Source: CAVQRC01 sp963715045 (GTDB lineage Bacteria > Planctomycetota > Planctomycetia > Pirellulales > Lacipirellulaceae). Taken from it: 64,000 bases of DNA. Positions 37,628-46,151 of the stretch are shown here, piece by piece; within the stretch, counting starts at the first letter, position 1, and each line of letters starts with the position of its first letter. The position numbers were made by a program, and so were the translations under genes. The stretch lies in assembly GCA_963715045.1 (NCBI GenBank), contig CAVQRC010000020.1, positions 61,896 to 125,895 on the forward strand, read 5' to 3'. Under the pieces are notes generated by a model, which searched no databases, had not been told where the DNA came from, and was given only the letters and a program-made list of their open reading frames with translations.

Positions 37628-38416
37628 ATGAAACGTTTTCTATTGAGTGCCGTGGCTTGTGCCATCTTCCTCGATCTGGCCGCCGTCGCGATGGCTCAGC
37701 CGGGAGGAGGCGGTGGAGGGCGATTCGGCCGGGGCGGAGGGGGCGATTCCATGGCCGCTCTGCTCATGAACAATTCGGTCCGCGAAGAACTCGACCTGGT
37801 CGACGATCAGGTCGCGGAACTGCAAGCGGTCGGCGAAGAGATGCGCGATGAATTCCGCTCGATCTTCCAGGAAATTCGCGATCTTCCCGCAGAGGAACGT
37901 CGCGACGCGATGGTGGAACGACGCCAGGAGATCGAAAAGATGGTCCAGGACCGCATGAAGGAAGTGCTCCTGCCCCAGCAGTTCAACCGCCTTGAGCAGA
38001 TCCATCTTCGCAGTGTCGTGCAACGGCAGGGAACCGCGGCGGCGCTCTCCCAGGGTTCGGTCGCCGAGGCTTTGAACCTGACCGACGCCCAGCGGGAGAA
38101 ACTTCGCGAAAAGTCTGAGCAACTCAACCAAGAGCTGCAACAGAAGATCGAAGAACTGCGGACCCAGATGCGTGACGAACTGCTGGACGTGCTTGACACC
38201 AAACAGCGTGCCCAGTTGGAAGAGCTGATGGGCGACGACTTCGACATGGCCGCGCTCCAGCGAGGTCGATTCGGTGGCCCCGGCGGCCCCCGGGGCGGCC
38301 CGGGAGCACGTGGCGACGCCGGCGGCCAGGGACCCGAAGCCCGCCAGGGCCGCCGCGGTGCCCGGCGGGGTGGTGGCGGACGCGAACGCCCGCAGCGACC
38401 CTCCGCGGAAGAGTAG
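37628..38416 (+). CDS. Exported helical Gly/Arg-rich protein (Spy/CpxP-like pattern)
   Basis: 262 residues: signal peptide (LLSAVACAIFLDLAAVAMA), a Gly-rich linker, a long alpha-helical segment of charged heptads (residues 45-205, for example REKLREKSEQLNQELQQKI) and a Gly/Arg-rich tail. The helical section with LT-x-x-Q-like repeats recalls periplasmic Spy/CpxP-type proteins that sense or chaperone. ATG 37628 follows GGGAG. No enzymatic motif. Function unknown. Confidence 0.7.
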   Translation: MKRFLLSAVACAIFLDLAAVAMAQPGGGGGGRFGRGGGGDSMAALLMNNSVREELDLVDDQVAELQAVGEEMRDEFRSIFQEIRDLPAEERRDAMVERRQEIEKMVQDRMKEVLLPQQFNRLEQIHLRSVVQRQGTAAALSQGSVAEALNLTDAQREKLREKSEQLNQELQQKIEELRTQMRDELLDVLDTKQRAQLEELMGDDFDMAALQRGRFGGPGGPRGGPGARGDAGGQGPEARQGRRGARRGGGGRERPQRPSAEE

Positions 38417-38467
38417 ATAACTCCCCTCGCGTGGCAGTGCGAAATCATCGGAAGAAACCGCAAGACT

Positions 38468-38498
38468 CCTACCGGAGCGAGCTTTTTCGCCCGGTAGG
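38468..38498. terminator. Strong hairpin between genes
   Basis: CCTACCGG (38468-38475) pairs with CCGGTAGG (38491-38498), and an inner GCGA/TCGC adds four pairs. It is 52 bp after the previous stop. No T-run follows, so it may be a terminator or a structured leader for gspE. Confidence 0.45.
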
Positions 38499-38588
38499 GG
38501 CGGTCTCCCACGGAGAAGTTTGCCGGAGGGTGAAAGTCCCTCATAAACTGTAGTTCTTCGTCATTTGTAAGCAGGGCCGCCTGGATTC

Positions 38589-40297
38589 ATGGACATCGGG
38601 AAAATTCTTCTGAGCCGCAAGCTGGTGACTGCCGAGCAGCTTCAGGCTGCCCGCGCGGCCCAAAGTGCGGACCAGCGGCTCGACGAGGCGGCGGTCGATC
38701 TGGGGTTCTGTTCCGAAGAGCAGGCCCTGCGGGCGGTCGGTGAAGCCATCGGCCTGGAGTATCTCGATCTCGAACAGGCAGACATCGATCTGAAAGTCCT
38801 CGACGGCTTTCCTCATAAACTCATCCACCGCCACACGCTGTTTCCCGTCCATCGGCACAACGGCTCGCTGGTGGTTGCCACGAGCGATCCATTCGACTTC
38901 TATCCGCTCGACGAGATCAGCTCGGCGATGGGGGTCACCGTCGAGCCGGTCCTGGCCGGACGGAGTGAGATCGCCAAGCGAATCAAGAACCATCTGGGCG
39001 TCGGCAGTGAAACGATCGAAGGACTGCTGGCCGCCCAGGACGACGACGAAGCCGTGCAACTGCTCGGCGACATCGAAACCGATGGCTCCGAACTCTCTGA
39101 GCAGGCCCAGGAGGCGTCGGTCGTTCGGCTGGTCAACGAGATCCTGCTCGAAGCGATCGAATCCCGTGCCAGCGACGTCCACATCGAAACGCAGGCGTCC
39201 GGACTGAAGATCCGCTACCGCATCGACGGCGTCCTCCTCTCGCAGCCGGTCCCGCCGGAAATCAATCGCTTTCAGGCCGCGATCATCAGTCGCCTGAAGA
39301 TCATGGCCCGGCTGAACATCGCCGAAAAGCGGCTCCCCAGGATGGCCGCATCAAGCTCCGCGTCAGTGGCCGCGAAGTCGACGTCCGCGTCTCGGTCATT
39401 CCGATGATCCACGGCGAAGGGATCGTCATGCGGTTGCTCGACAAGGGCAGCATGGACTTCAATCTCCAACAGCTCGGGATGTCGTATGAGCTGTTCGTCA
39501 AGTTTCGCGAGTTGATTCAGCTTCCCCATGGAATCATCCTCGTGACCGGCCCTACCGGTTCCGGCAAGTCGACGACGCTTTACAGCTCGTTGCTGGAAAT
39601 CAAGAACGACACCACCAAGATCATTACCGCCGAGGACCCGGTCGAATATCAGCTCGAAGGAATCAATCAGATTCAGGTCCATCCCAAGATCGGCCTGACG
39701 TTTGCGGCGTCGCTACGCTCGATTCTTCGCCACGATCCGGACGTCGTGCTGGTCGGTGAGATTCGCGATCTGGAAACGGCCGAGAACGCGATTCAGGCGT
39801 CGCTGACCGGCCATCTGGTGTTCAGTACGTTGCACACCAACGATGCCCCCAGCGCCTACACCCGACTGGTGGATATGGGCGTCGAGCCATTCCTCGTCGC
39901 CAGTACGGTCGAGGCCGTCATGGCTCAGCGTCTGTTGCGGGTGCTGTGCTACGAATGCCGCGAGCCGTACCAGCCCGACCAGGCCGACCTGCCGAGCGAC
40001 TTCCCCTGGGAGAAGTTCGTGACCAATGGGAAGCCGTTGATGCGGAATCGTGGTTGTCGGGCCTGCCGGCAAACGGGCTATCGGGGTCGCAAAGGTATTT
40101 TCGAGCTCTCGATCACTTCGGATGCGATTCGCCAACTGGCCCATGACAACGCGAGCAGTTGGGAGATTCGTAAAGCGGCGGTCCGCGACGGCATGATCAC
40201 GCTGCGCGAAGACGGCTGGAGAAAGGTCATCGAAGGCGAGACCACCGTGGATGAGGTGCTTCGCGTCACCAAAGGCGATCGCATCGGGATCGGTTAA
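38589..40297 (+). CDS. gspE: Type II secretion ATPase GspE (frameshift near 39335)
   Basis: About 569 residues after one base is restored. The N-terminal half (MDIGKILLSRKLVTAEQL) reads to IAEKRLP, and then the frame fails in the CCCC run at 39335-39338. Adding one C gives QDGRIKLRVSGREVDVRVS and joins the rest exactly. The Walker A GPTGSGKSTT, the Asp box and Walker B (ILRHDPDVVLVGEIRD), the His box (STLHTNDAPSAYTRL) and the tetracysteine zinc site (LCYECRE and RGCRACRQTGY) are all present. It is the cytosolic motor of the pseudopilus and starts the operon gspE-F-G-H-I-J-K. Confidence 0.92.
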
Positions 40298-40302
40298 TCG
40301 AG

Positions 40303-41505
40303 ATGCCCGAATTCGCCTACACAGCACGCGATCTCAGCGGGGGCAAGGTCACGGGCGTCGTCTCGGCCGCGACCTCGAAAGAAGCGGCCGCAGCGCTCAG
40401 CGGCAAGGACCTGTTTCCGCTGCAGATCTCGGCCGCCTCGAAAGACGCCTCGGGGGGCCGGCAGATCCGCGTCAAGGCCCGCGTCGTCGCGCCGGTCTAC
40501 AGCCAGCTCGCGGCCCTGATCCGCAGTGGTGTCCCGCTGCTGAAGTCGCTGGCGATTCTCAAGGAGCAATCTTCGAACCAGGCGCTGGCGGCCGTCCTGG
40601 AAGACGTCTACAAGCGGGTCGAGGAAGGGGCGACGCTCGCCGATGCGATGTCCCGTCACCCGCGGGCGTTCGGCGATCTGGCCGTTGGAATCGTTCGTGC
40701 CGGCGGCGAAGGTGGATTTCTCGAAGAAGCTCTCGACCGTGTGGCGATGTTCACCGAACAGCAGGATGAGTTGAAGAGCCGCGTCGTCGGCGCATTGGCC
40801 TACCCGGTTTTTCTGGCCGTCGTCGGGACCATCGTCGTCAATGTGTTGGTGATCTTTTTCGTGCCCCGCTTCGAGGCCCTCTTCGCGCGGCTGAAATCCC
40901 GCGGAGAACTTCCCGAAATCACGGAGTGGTTAATCGCCACGAGCCAGTTCCTGCAAAGCTACGGTCTGTTTATCGTGGCCGGGCTTGTGGTCGCTGGCTT
41001 CGTCATCCGGGCCCGACTCCAGACCGAAGAGGGGAAGGTCGTTCTCGATCGATTGCGGCTCCGCGTTCCGCAGGTCAGCAGTATTTATCTGAGCCTGGCC
41101 GTGGCCAGGTTCTGCCGCGTCCTGGGTACGCTCCTCGCCGGGGGCGTGGCCATCGTGCGCGCGCTCGAGATCAGTTCGGGGGCAGCCGGAAACCGCGTCC
41201 TCGCGGCCGCCATTCGCGACGCGGCCGACAATATCTCGGCCGGCGAATCGCTCGCCGCACCACTCGCCGCATGCGGGTTTTTCCCCCGCAACGTTGTCGA
41301 AATGATCATCGTCGCCGAGGAATCCAACTCGCTCGAGACCGTGCTCGTGCAGATTGCCGACAGCCTCGAACGCGAGACCTGGCGCCGCCTCGACCTGTTC
41401 GTGCGACTCCTCGAGCCGATCATGCTGCTGCTGCTGGCGATCGCCGTGTTACTCGTCGTGATTGCCCTGCTGTTGCCCGTCCTTAAGATGAGTACGACCA
41501 TGTAA
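40303..41505 (+). CDS. gspF: Type II secretion inner-membrane platform protein GspF
   Basis: 400 residues. The N-terminal FAYTARDLSGGKVTG is the usual GspF/PilC start. Two GspF domains (residues 60-185 and 265-390) each precede transmembrane segments, with three or four in total (for example VFLAVVGTIVVNVLVIFFV and a terminal LLLLAIAVLLVVIALLL). It anchors GspE in the inner membrane. It is 5 bp after gspE. Confidence 0.94.
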   Translation: MPEFAYTARDLSGGKVTGVVSAATSKEAAAALSGKDLFPLQISAASKDASGGRQIRVKARVVAPVYSQLAALIRSGVPLLKSLAILKEQSSNQALAAVLEDVYKRVEEGATLADAMSRHPRAFGDLAVGIVRAGGEGGFLEEALDRVAMFTEQQDELKSRVVGALAYPVFLAVVGTIVVNVLVIFFVPRFEALFARLKSRGELPEITEWLIATSQFLQSYGLFIVAGLVVAGFVIRARLQTEEGKVVLDRLRLRVPQVSSIYLSLAVARFCRVLGTLLAGGVAIVRALEISSGAAGNRVLAAAIRDAADNISAGESLAAPLAACGFFPRNVVEMIIVAEESNSLETVLVQIADSLERETWRRLDLFVRLLEPIMLLLLAIAVLLVVIALLLPVLKMSTTM

Positions 41506-41574
41506 CGACGTGCCGCCCGTACCGCTTCACACAACCCGTCCATACCGTTCGCACGCCAGTCCGAGGCCCCAACC

Positions 41575-42027
41575 ATGTTCGATCGCCTGTCTCCCCGACG
41601 ACCTGCCCATCCGCCGCGGGACCCCCATCCGCACGCTGCGTTCACGTTGATCGAAGTGCTCCTCGTGCTCGTGATTCTCGTGATTCTCGGATCGATGGCA
41701 GTGGGCGTCTTCTCCGGAACTCGCGAGAAGGCCGAAGCTAATGCGGCCAAGGTCAACGTCGACCTCATGAAGAGCAATATCGAACGCTACAAGTTCGACT
41801 GCCGCAAGTATCCCGAGTCGCTCGAGGACCTCGTCCAGCAGCCGAGCCATCTCGAAAAGCCCGAGCGGTGGGGAGGCCCGTACCTCGAACGGCTGCCACT
41901 CGATCCCTGGGACCAGGAGTTTCAGTACAAATCACCCGGCGAACGCAATCCGAACTCGTTCGATGTGTGGTCGCGTGGTCCAGATGGCGTGGACGGGAAC
42001 GACGACGACATTGGGAATTGGGAGTGA
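41575..42027 (+). CDS. gspG: Type II secretion major pseudopilin GspG
   Basis: 150 residues. The prepilin site and helix (AFTLIEVLLVLVILVILG) follow a 22-residue basic leader. The C-terminal part has the GspG pattern (RWGGPYLERLPLDPWDQEFQ and DVWSRGPDGVDGNDDDIGNW, a calcium-site loop). Cleaved by prepilin peptidase, it builds the pseudopilus. Its stop overlaps the GTG of gspH. Confidence 0.95.
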   Translation: MFDRLSPRRPAHPPRDPHPHAAFTLIEVLLVLVILVILGSMAVGVFSGTREKAEANAAKVNVDLMKSNIERYKFDCRKYPESLEDLVQQPSHLEKPERWGGPYLERLPLDPWDQEFQYKSPGERNPNSFDVWSRGPDGVDGNDDDIGNWE

Positions 42028-42677
42028 TTTCACGCAGCTCTCCTCAACCGCTGAAGAACCCGCGTCGGTCGTGGCCGGTTGCTGACGCCCGCCGCGGCAT
42101 CACGCTCTTCGAACTCGCGCTCACGCTCGCCTTGCTGGTGATCATCGCGACGCTGACCGTGCCGCTCGTCTCGGATGCGTTTCAGACGTCGCGTCTTTCG
42201 ATCGGAGGTGATGAAGTCCGGCAGGCGCTGGAGCATGCCCGCTATCACGCGATGCGAACGGGCGACACCTACGAGTTTCGCTTCGAGGTCGGTGGCCGCC
42301 GCTACCGGATTCGGCCCTGGGCGGCCCTGACATCTGCGAATCTGCCTGGCAATTCGGGGCCAGGCGGGGCGGCAGCCGCCGCCGGATCGAGCTTCGCCGG
42401 CGGTGCGGAAACGGGCGAGAAAACGGGGGAGATGCCGGAGGAAATCGTGTTTCTGGCCATGAGTTCGGCCGGGTCCACCGCGGTCGCCGCCGCGGCCGCG
42501 ACCGAAGGCGACAGTACGGCCTGGTCGGTGCCGATCCTGTTTTATTCTGACGGTACGACGACCGATGCGACGATCCGGCTCAAGTCCGATCGCGGGTTGT
42601 ATATCGATATTCGCCAACGCGGCCTGACGGGAATTGTCCGCGTCAGCGAGCCGCTCACCCTCGACGAAGTACAGTAG
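42024..42677 (+). CDS. gspH: Type II secretion minor pseudopilin GspH-like
   Basis: 217 residues starting at GTG 42024 with a GTGA overlap on gspG. Prepilin signal GITLFELALTLALLVIIA after about 30 leader residues, with Glu at position 5 of the cleaved helix. The rest is a beta-rich domain with an Ala/Gly-rich insertion around residues 105-155. Assignment is from position and the signal. Confidence 0.85.
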   Translation: MISRSSPQPLKNPRRSWPVADARRGITLFELALTLALLVIIATLTVPLVSDAFQTSRLSIGGDEVRQALEHARYHAMRTGDTYEFRFEVGGRRYRIRPWAALTSANLPGNSGPGGAAAAAGSSFAGGAETGEKTGEMPEEIVFLAMSSAGSTAVAAAAATEGDSTAWSVPILFYSDGTTTDATIRLKSDRGLYIDIRQRGLTGIVRVSEPLTLDEVQ

Positions 42678-43185
42678 CACCGCATGCCCGTTTCTTGCTT
42701 ATCGCACGCGCCAGCGTGGCTTTACCCTGCTGGAAATCATTCTCGCCCTCGCGATCCTGGCCGGCTCGCTCGCCGTCCTGGGAGAAGTTGTGCGGTCGGC
42801 GTCAGAGGATGGTGCGCGGGCCCGAGAAGAGACCCAGGCTCAGTTACTGGCGGCCTCGATTATGGCGGAACTGGTCGTCAACGGTCAGACGCCCGCCAAC
42901 GTGGGGGAAACGCCCGTCGATATCGTGGCCGACCCGCCCTGGTCCTACACCGTCGAAGTCGGTCCGACTGCCGAGGAAGGTCTGCTGATGATTCGCGTGA
43001 CCGTTGCCCACGCCAACTCCGGCAGCCGGCCCGGCGGCCCCCGCGTGACTTACAGCCTTGTTCGCTGGTTACGCGATCCGGCCAGGATTCCCGTTGCCGC
43101 GGCCAGCGATCCACTGGCCCCCACCGCGAGCTCGGCGAGCTCGGCGTCATCCGCGGGTTCGGCTTCTGAAGACTCCTCGCCGTAA
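42634..43185 (+). CDS. gspI: Type II secretion minor pseudopilin GspI (start uncertain)
   Basis: The prepilin signal QRGFTLLEIILALAILAGS and following sequence are GspI-like. The only in-frame start is TTG 42634, well inside gspH. A better ATG at 42684, just after the gspH stop, would be in frame if one C were added to the CCC run at 42687-42689, giving MPPFLAYRTRQRGF. That again points to a missing base in a homopolymer. The C-terminus is Ala/Ser-rich. Length from 42684 is about 167 residues. Confidence 0.82.
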   Translation: MSASASRSPSTKYSSTACPFLAYRTRQRGFTLLEIILALAILAGSLAVLGEVVRSASEDGARAREETQAQLLAASIMAELVVNGQTPANVGETPVDIVADPPWSYTVEVGPTAEEGLLMIRVTVAHANSGSRPGGPRVTYSLVRWLRDPARIPVAAASDPLAPTASSASSASSAGSASEDSSP

Positions 43186-43228
43186 GCATCCGCCCGTTCG
43201 CCTGGAACATTGATAGCCAGAACGATTC

Positions 43229-44293
43229 ATGATCAGCCAACGACGGAAAACACAGCATGCCGGCAGGGCCGAGAAGCCCGGCTTTCCGGCCGTTGGTGGG
43301 TCGCGGTATCGAACTCATTCCAAAAGCCGGGCCGCGGACCGTGGCTTCACGCTCTTTGAAGTGATCCTGGCACTTGCCTTGTCCACGCTGCTGTTCGCCC
43401 TGATCGCCGGATCGGTGCATCTGCTGTTGTGGTCGCTCGACGCGGGACGCGGCGAAGTCGAAGAAGCCCAACTCGCCCGCAGTGTCCTGGGACTGATTGC
43501 CGAAGACCTGCAGTCGGCCCTCCTGCTCGAGGTACAGGATGTGGCCACGATCTCGGGGCTTGCCGAGGCCTCGGCCGCTTTCGATGTCGACTCGATCGAC
43601 GAGCAGACGCCCCTAGCGCCGGAAGACGACGCCGCCGCGAGTTCGGCCGAGGACATCGCGGCGTCGTCTACGGTTCCGGCGATCCCCGGGATCTACGGCA
43701 ACCAGTTCGAGATCCAGGTCGATCGATCCCGGTTGCCGAGACTCGATGAGTTCGAATTGCTGGCGCTGGCCGAACAGGCGGCCACCAGCGACCGGATCAG
43801 CGACGTGAAGACGGTGGCCTACTATCTCGCCGGCGAGGTGGCCTCGTCGGGAGCGATTGCGGCGGCCACCGATGTGCCGACCGGAAGCGGACTCGTCCGT
43901 CGCGAGCTGGACCGGGCAGCCGCCATCTATGCCAGCAGCAACGGTCTGACGATGCCGCTCGACCGTCACACCCAGGTCCTGGCAACCGAGATTACCGCCA
44001 TCGAGTTCAGCTACTTCGATGGCACCCAGCAATGGGTCGCATGGGACACCGCGCAGCAAGGTGGCCTGCCGATGGCCGTGCAGATCCGCATCTGGATCCG
44101 GCCGTTCTCGGCGCCGCAGGCGAAAGCCGAAGTGCCAGCGATTCGCCAGGCGGGGCGACAGCCGGGGGATCTCGAATATCGGCTGACGGTCCGGCTTCCG
44201 CAGGGCGTCCCGACCGGCACGACCGACGCGGCGAACGAGAGCCTCGACGATGGCGGGGCGAGCGGGACCACGAGCGATGCGGGGGCCCTGTAA
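43229..44293 (+). CDS. gspJ: Type II secretion minor pseudopilin GspJ
   Basis: 354 residues. The prepilin signal RGFTLFEVILALALSTLLF follows an unusually long leader of about 38 residues. The C-terminal part (TAIEFSYFDGTQQWVAWDT, VQIRIWI) is typical of GspJ. A middle Ala/Ser insertion and a Gly/Thr-rich tail make it longer than the usual 200 residues. It overlaps gspK by one base (TAATG). Confidence 0.88.
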   Translation: MISQRRKTQHAGRAEKPGFPAVGGSRYRTHSKSRAADRGFTLFEVILALALSTLLFALIAGSVHLLLWSLDAGRGEVEEAQLARSVLGLIAEDLQSALLLEVQDVATISGLAEASAAFDVDSIDEQTPLAPEDDAAASSAEDIAASSTVPAIPGIYGNQFEIQVDRSRLPRLDEFELLALAEQAATSDRISDVKTVAYYLAGEVASSGAIAAATDVPTGSGLVRRELDRAAAIYASSNGLTMPLDRHTQVLATEITAIEFSYFDGTQQWVAWDTAQQGGLPMAVQIRIWIRPFSAPQAKAEVPAIRQAGRQPGDLEYRLTVRLPQGVPTGTTDAANESLDDGGASGTTSDAGAL

Positions 44294-45843
44294 TGCGTAC
44301 GCACCGCAGAGCAAGTGTCTTGATCCTGGTCCTGATCGTGGTCGCGATGCTGGCGTTGGCCGGTGCGACCTACTTCGACTTGATGTTCAATCAGCGGCGG
44401 GCGACGTATGTGCACGGCTCGCGGATTCAGGCGACCGCGCTCTGCGAATCGGGAGTGGAATACCTCCGCGACTTTCTCACCAGAACCCCCATCGAAATCG
44501 AGGAAGCCGGCAACCTGTTCGACAATTCCAATCGGCTGCGGGGAATTCTCGTCGCCCCGGACGAAGATCCTCGATTTCGCGGACGATTCACGGTCCTGGC
44601 CCCGCTCGTCGCGACGGAATTGGTGGGCGGCGTGCGGTTTGGACTCGAAGATGAATCGGCGCGGATCAATCTGAATTCGTTGCTCGTCGCCGATCAAGCC
44701 TCGCCGGGCTCTGGTCGCGGCCTGCTGATGGCATTGCCCGGCATGACCGAATCGATTGCCGATGCGATTCTGGATTGGCTCGATGAAGACGACGAGCCTC
44801 GTGAGTTCGGGGCCGAGCGTGACTACTACTCCACACTGACGCCCCCCTATGCGCCCGCCAATGGTCCGCTCGAGACGGTCGAGCAGTTGCTGCTTGTCAA
44901 AGGCGTCGCGCCCGAACTGCTGCTCGGCGTCGACAGCACGCGGAACACGATGGTCGATCCGGGCGAGATGGATCCGGCGGCGATGTCCGGACTCGATGAA
45001 GGGCAGGGCACGATGAATCGGGGCTGGTCGGCCTATTTCACGATCTACAGCGCCGAGAAGAATGTGCAACCGGACGGCACGCAGAAAGTCGACATCAACA
45101 TGGAGGATCTCGAGGCGCTTCACACCACCTTGTCCACGATCCTCACCGCGGAACAGGCCAACTTCATCGTCGCCTACCGGCAGGGCGGTCCTTACGAGGG
45201 TCCGAGTGGAGCCGGCGACGAAGACGGGGGCGGTCCGCAGCCTGCCGGGGCCGTAGAGATCGACTTTCGCCAGCCCGGTCGCGTGCAGATCGGCACGATT
45301 CTCGATCTGATCGGCGTCCAGACCCGCGTCGTACTTCAGGGAGAGTCGCAGGCGACGGTCATCGAAGCGGCCTTCCCGGAATCGCTGATCGAAATGAGTT
45401 CCTATCTGCCCACGCTCATGGATCACGTCTCGGTCAATCCCGATCCGGTCATTCCGGGCCGGATCAACATCAATCAGGCCCCCCGCACGGTCCTCCTCGG
45501 CGTGCCGGGGCTCGAAGTCGCGGTCGTGGACGAGATCATCGCCAGCCGGGTCCTCGACGTACGCTCCGACCGCCCCGAACTGCAGCATGAAACCTGGCTG
45601 CTGACCCAGGGAATCGTCACGCTCGAGGAAATGAAATCGCTGATCCCGTTCCTGACCGGGGGCGGCGATGTGTATCGGGCCCAGATCGTCGGCTTTTTCG
45701 ACGGCGGTGGCCCGGCCGCCCGCGTCGAAATCGTGCTCGATGCCACGAGCGACCCCCGGACTCTCCTCTGGCGGGACCTCAGCCACCTCGGACCCGGCTA
45801 TACCCTCCAAACCCTCGGCGCCGGACTCGAAGAACCCGAATGA
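44293..45843 (+). CDS. gspK: Type II secretion minor pseudopilin GspK
   Basis: 516 residues. It begins with a short basic leader and hydrophobic helix (RRASVLILVLIVVAMLALAG). GspK blocks follow: ESARINLNSLL, MTESIADAILDWLDEDDEPR, YAPANGPLETVEQLLLVKG and later VNINEA-like PGRININQAPRTVLLGVPGL. GspK caps the pseudopilus tip with GspI and GspJ. Long antisense frames here are shadows. Confidence 0.93.
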   Translation: MRTHRRASVLILVLIVVAMLALAGATYFDLMFNQRRATYVHGSRIQATALCESGVEYLRDFLTRTPIEIEEAGNLFDNSNRLRGILVAPDEDPRFRGRFTVLAPLVATELVGGVRFGLEDESARINLNSLLVADQASPGSGRGLLMALPGMTESIADAILDWLDEDDEPREFGAERDYYSTLTPPYAPANGPLETVEQLLLVKGVAPELLLGVDSTRNTMVDPGEMDPAAMSGLDEGQGTMNRGWSAYFTIYSAEKNVQPDGTQKVDINMEDLEALHTTLSTILTAEQANFIVAYRQGGPYEGPSGAGDEDGGGPQPAGAVEIDFRQPGRVQIGTILDLIGVQTRVVLQGESQATVIEAAFPESLIEMSSYLPTLMDHVSVNPDPVIPGRININQAPRTVLLGVPGLEVAVVDEIIASRVLDVRSDRPELQHETWLLTQGIVTLEEMKSLIPFLTGGGDVYRAQIVGFFDGGGPAARVEIVLDATSDPRTLLWRDLSHLGPGYTLQTLGAGLEEPE

Positions 45844-45848
45844 TCGAT

Positions 45849-46150
45849 CGCCCAGTCCCAGACTCGGCCCAGACTCGGCCCAGACTCGGCCCCCCAAGGC
45901 GAAATTCAGATTAAGCTCAAGCGGAACACCGCCGCAAAGTAAATCACAAATCACAAACATCAAATCACAAACAAATCTCAATCACAAAAAAGTCAAAAGC
46001 TAAAAACCAATAATTAATCGTCCCATCCGACTTCGCTACGCTCGCAGAACTCGCGGGAGCTAGTCAGTCCCAGCAGTCCCAGCGTCCCAGCGTCCCAGCG
46101 TCCCAGGTCCCAGAGTCCCAGCGTCCCAGCAGTCCCAGCGTCCAGTCCCC
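45849..46150. repeat. Composite intergenic repeat before gspL (A-rich element copy 2 and GTCCCA array)
   Basis: Three 11-bp CCCAGACTCGG copies (45858-45890), then the A-rich element (45946-46004) matching 22318-22378, then from 46059 a variable array of about ten GCGTCCCA/CAGTCCCA words. The gspL ATG at 46152 follows immediately, without a ribosome site. Confidence 0.75.
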
Positions 46151-46151
46151 C

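Noticed and set aside
38530..38560. Group II intron end (GGTGAAAGTCCCT)
   Set aside because: No domain V/VI fold or reverse transcriptase is nearby; the match is too short.
43270..43310. A repeat fragment inside gspJ (GAGAAGCCCGGCTTT, as in the arrays)
   Set aside because: A 15-base match in the leader of a coding gene with no matching flanks could be chance in this base composition.
44011..45981. A 656-residue frame antisense to gspK
   Set aside because: It mirrors a real gene with clear GspK motifs and shows no family motif, signal or ribosome site of its own.
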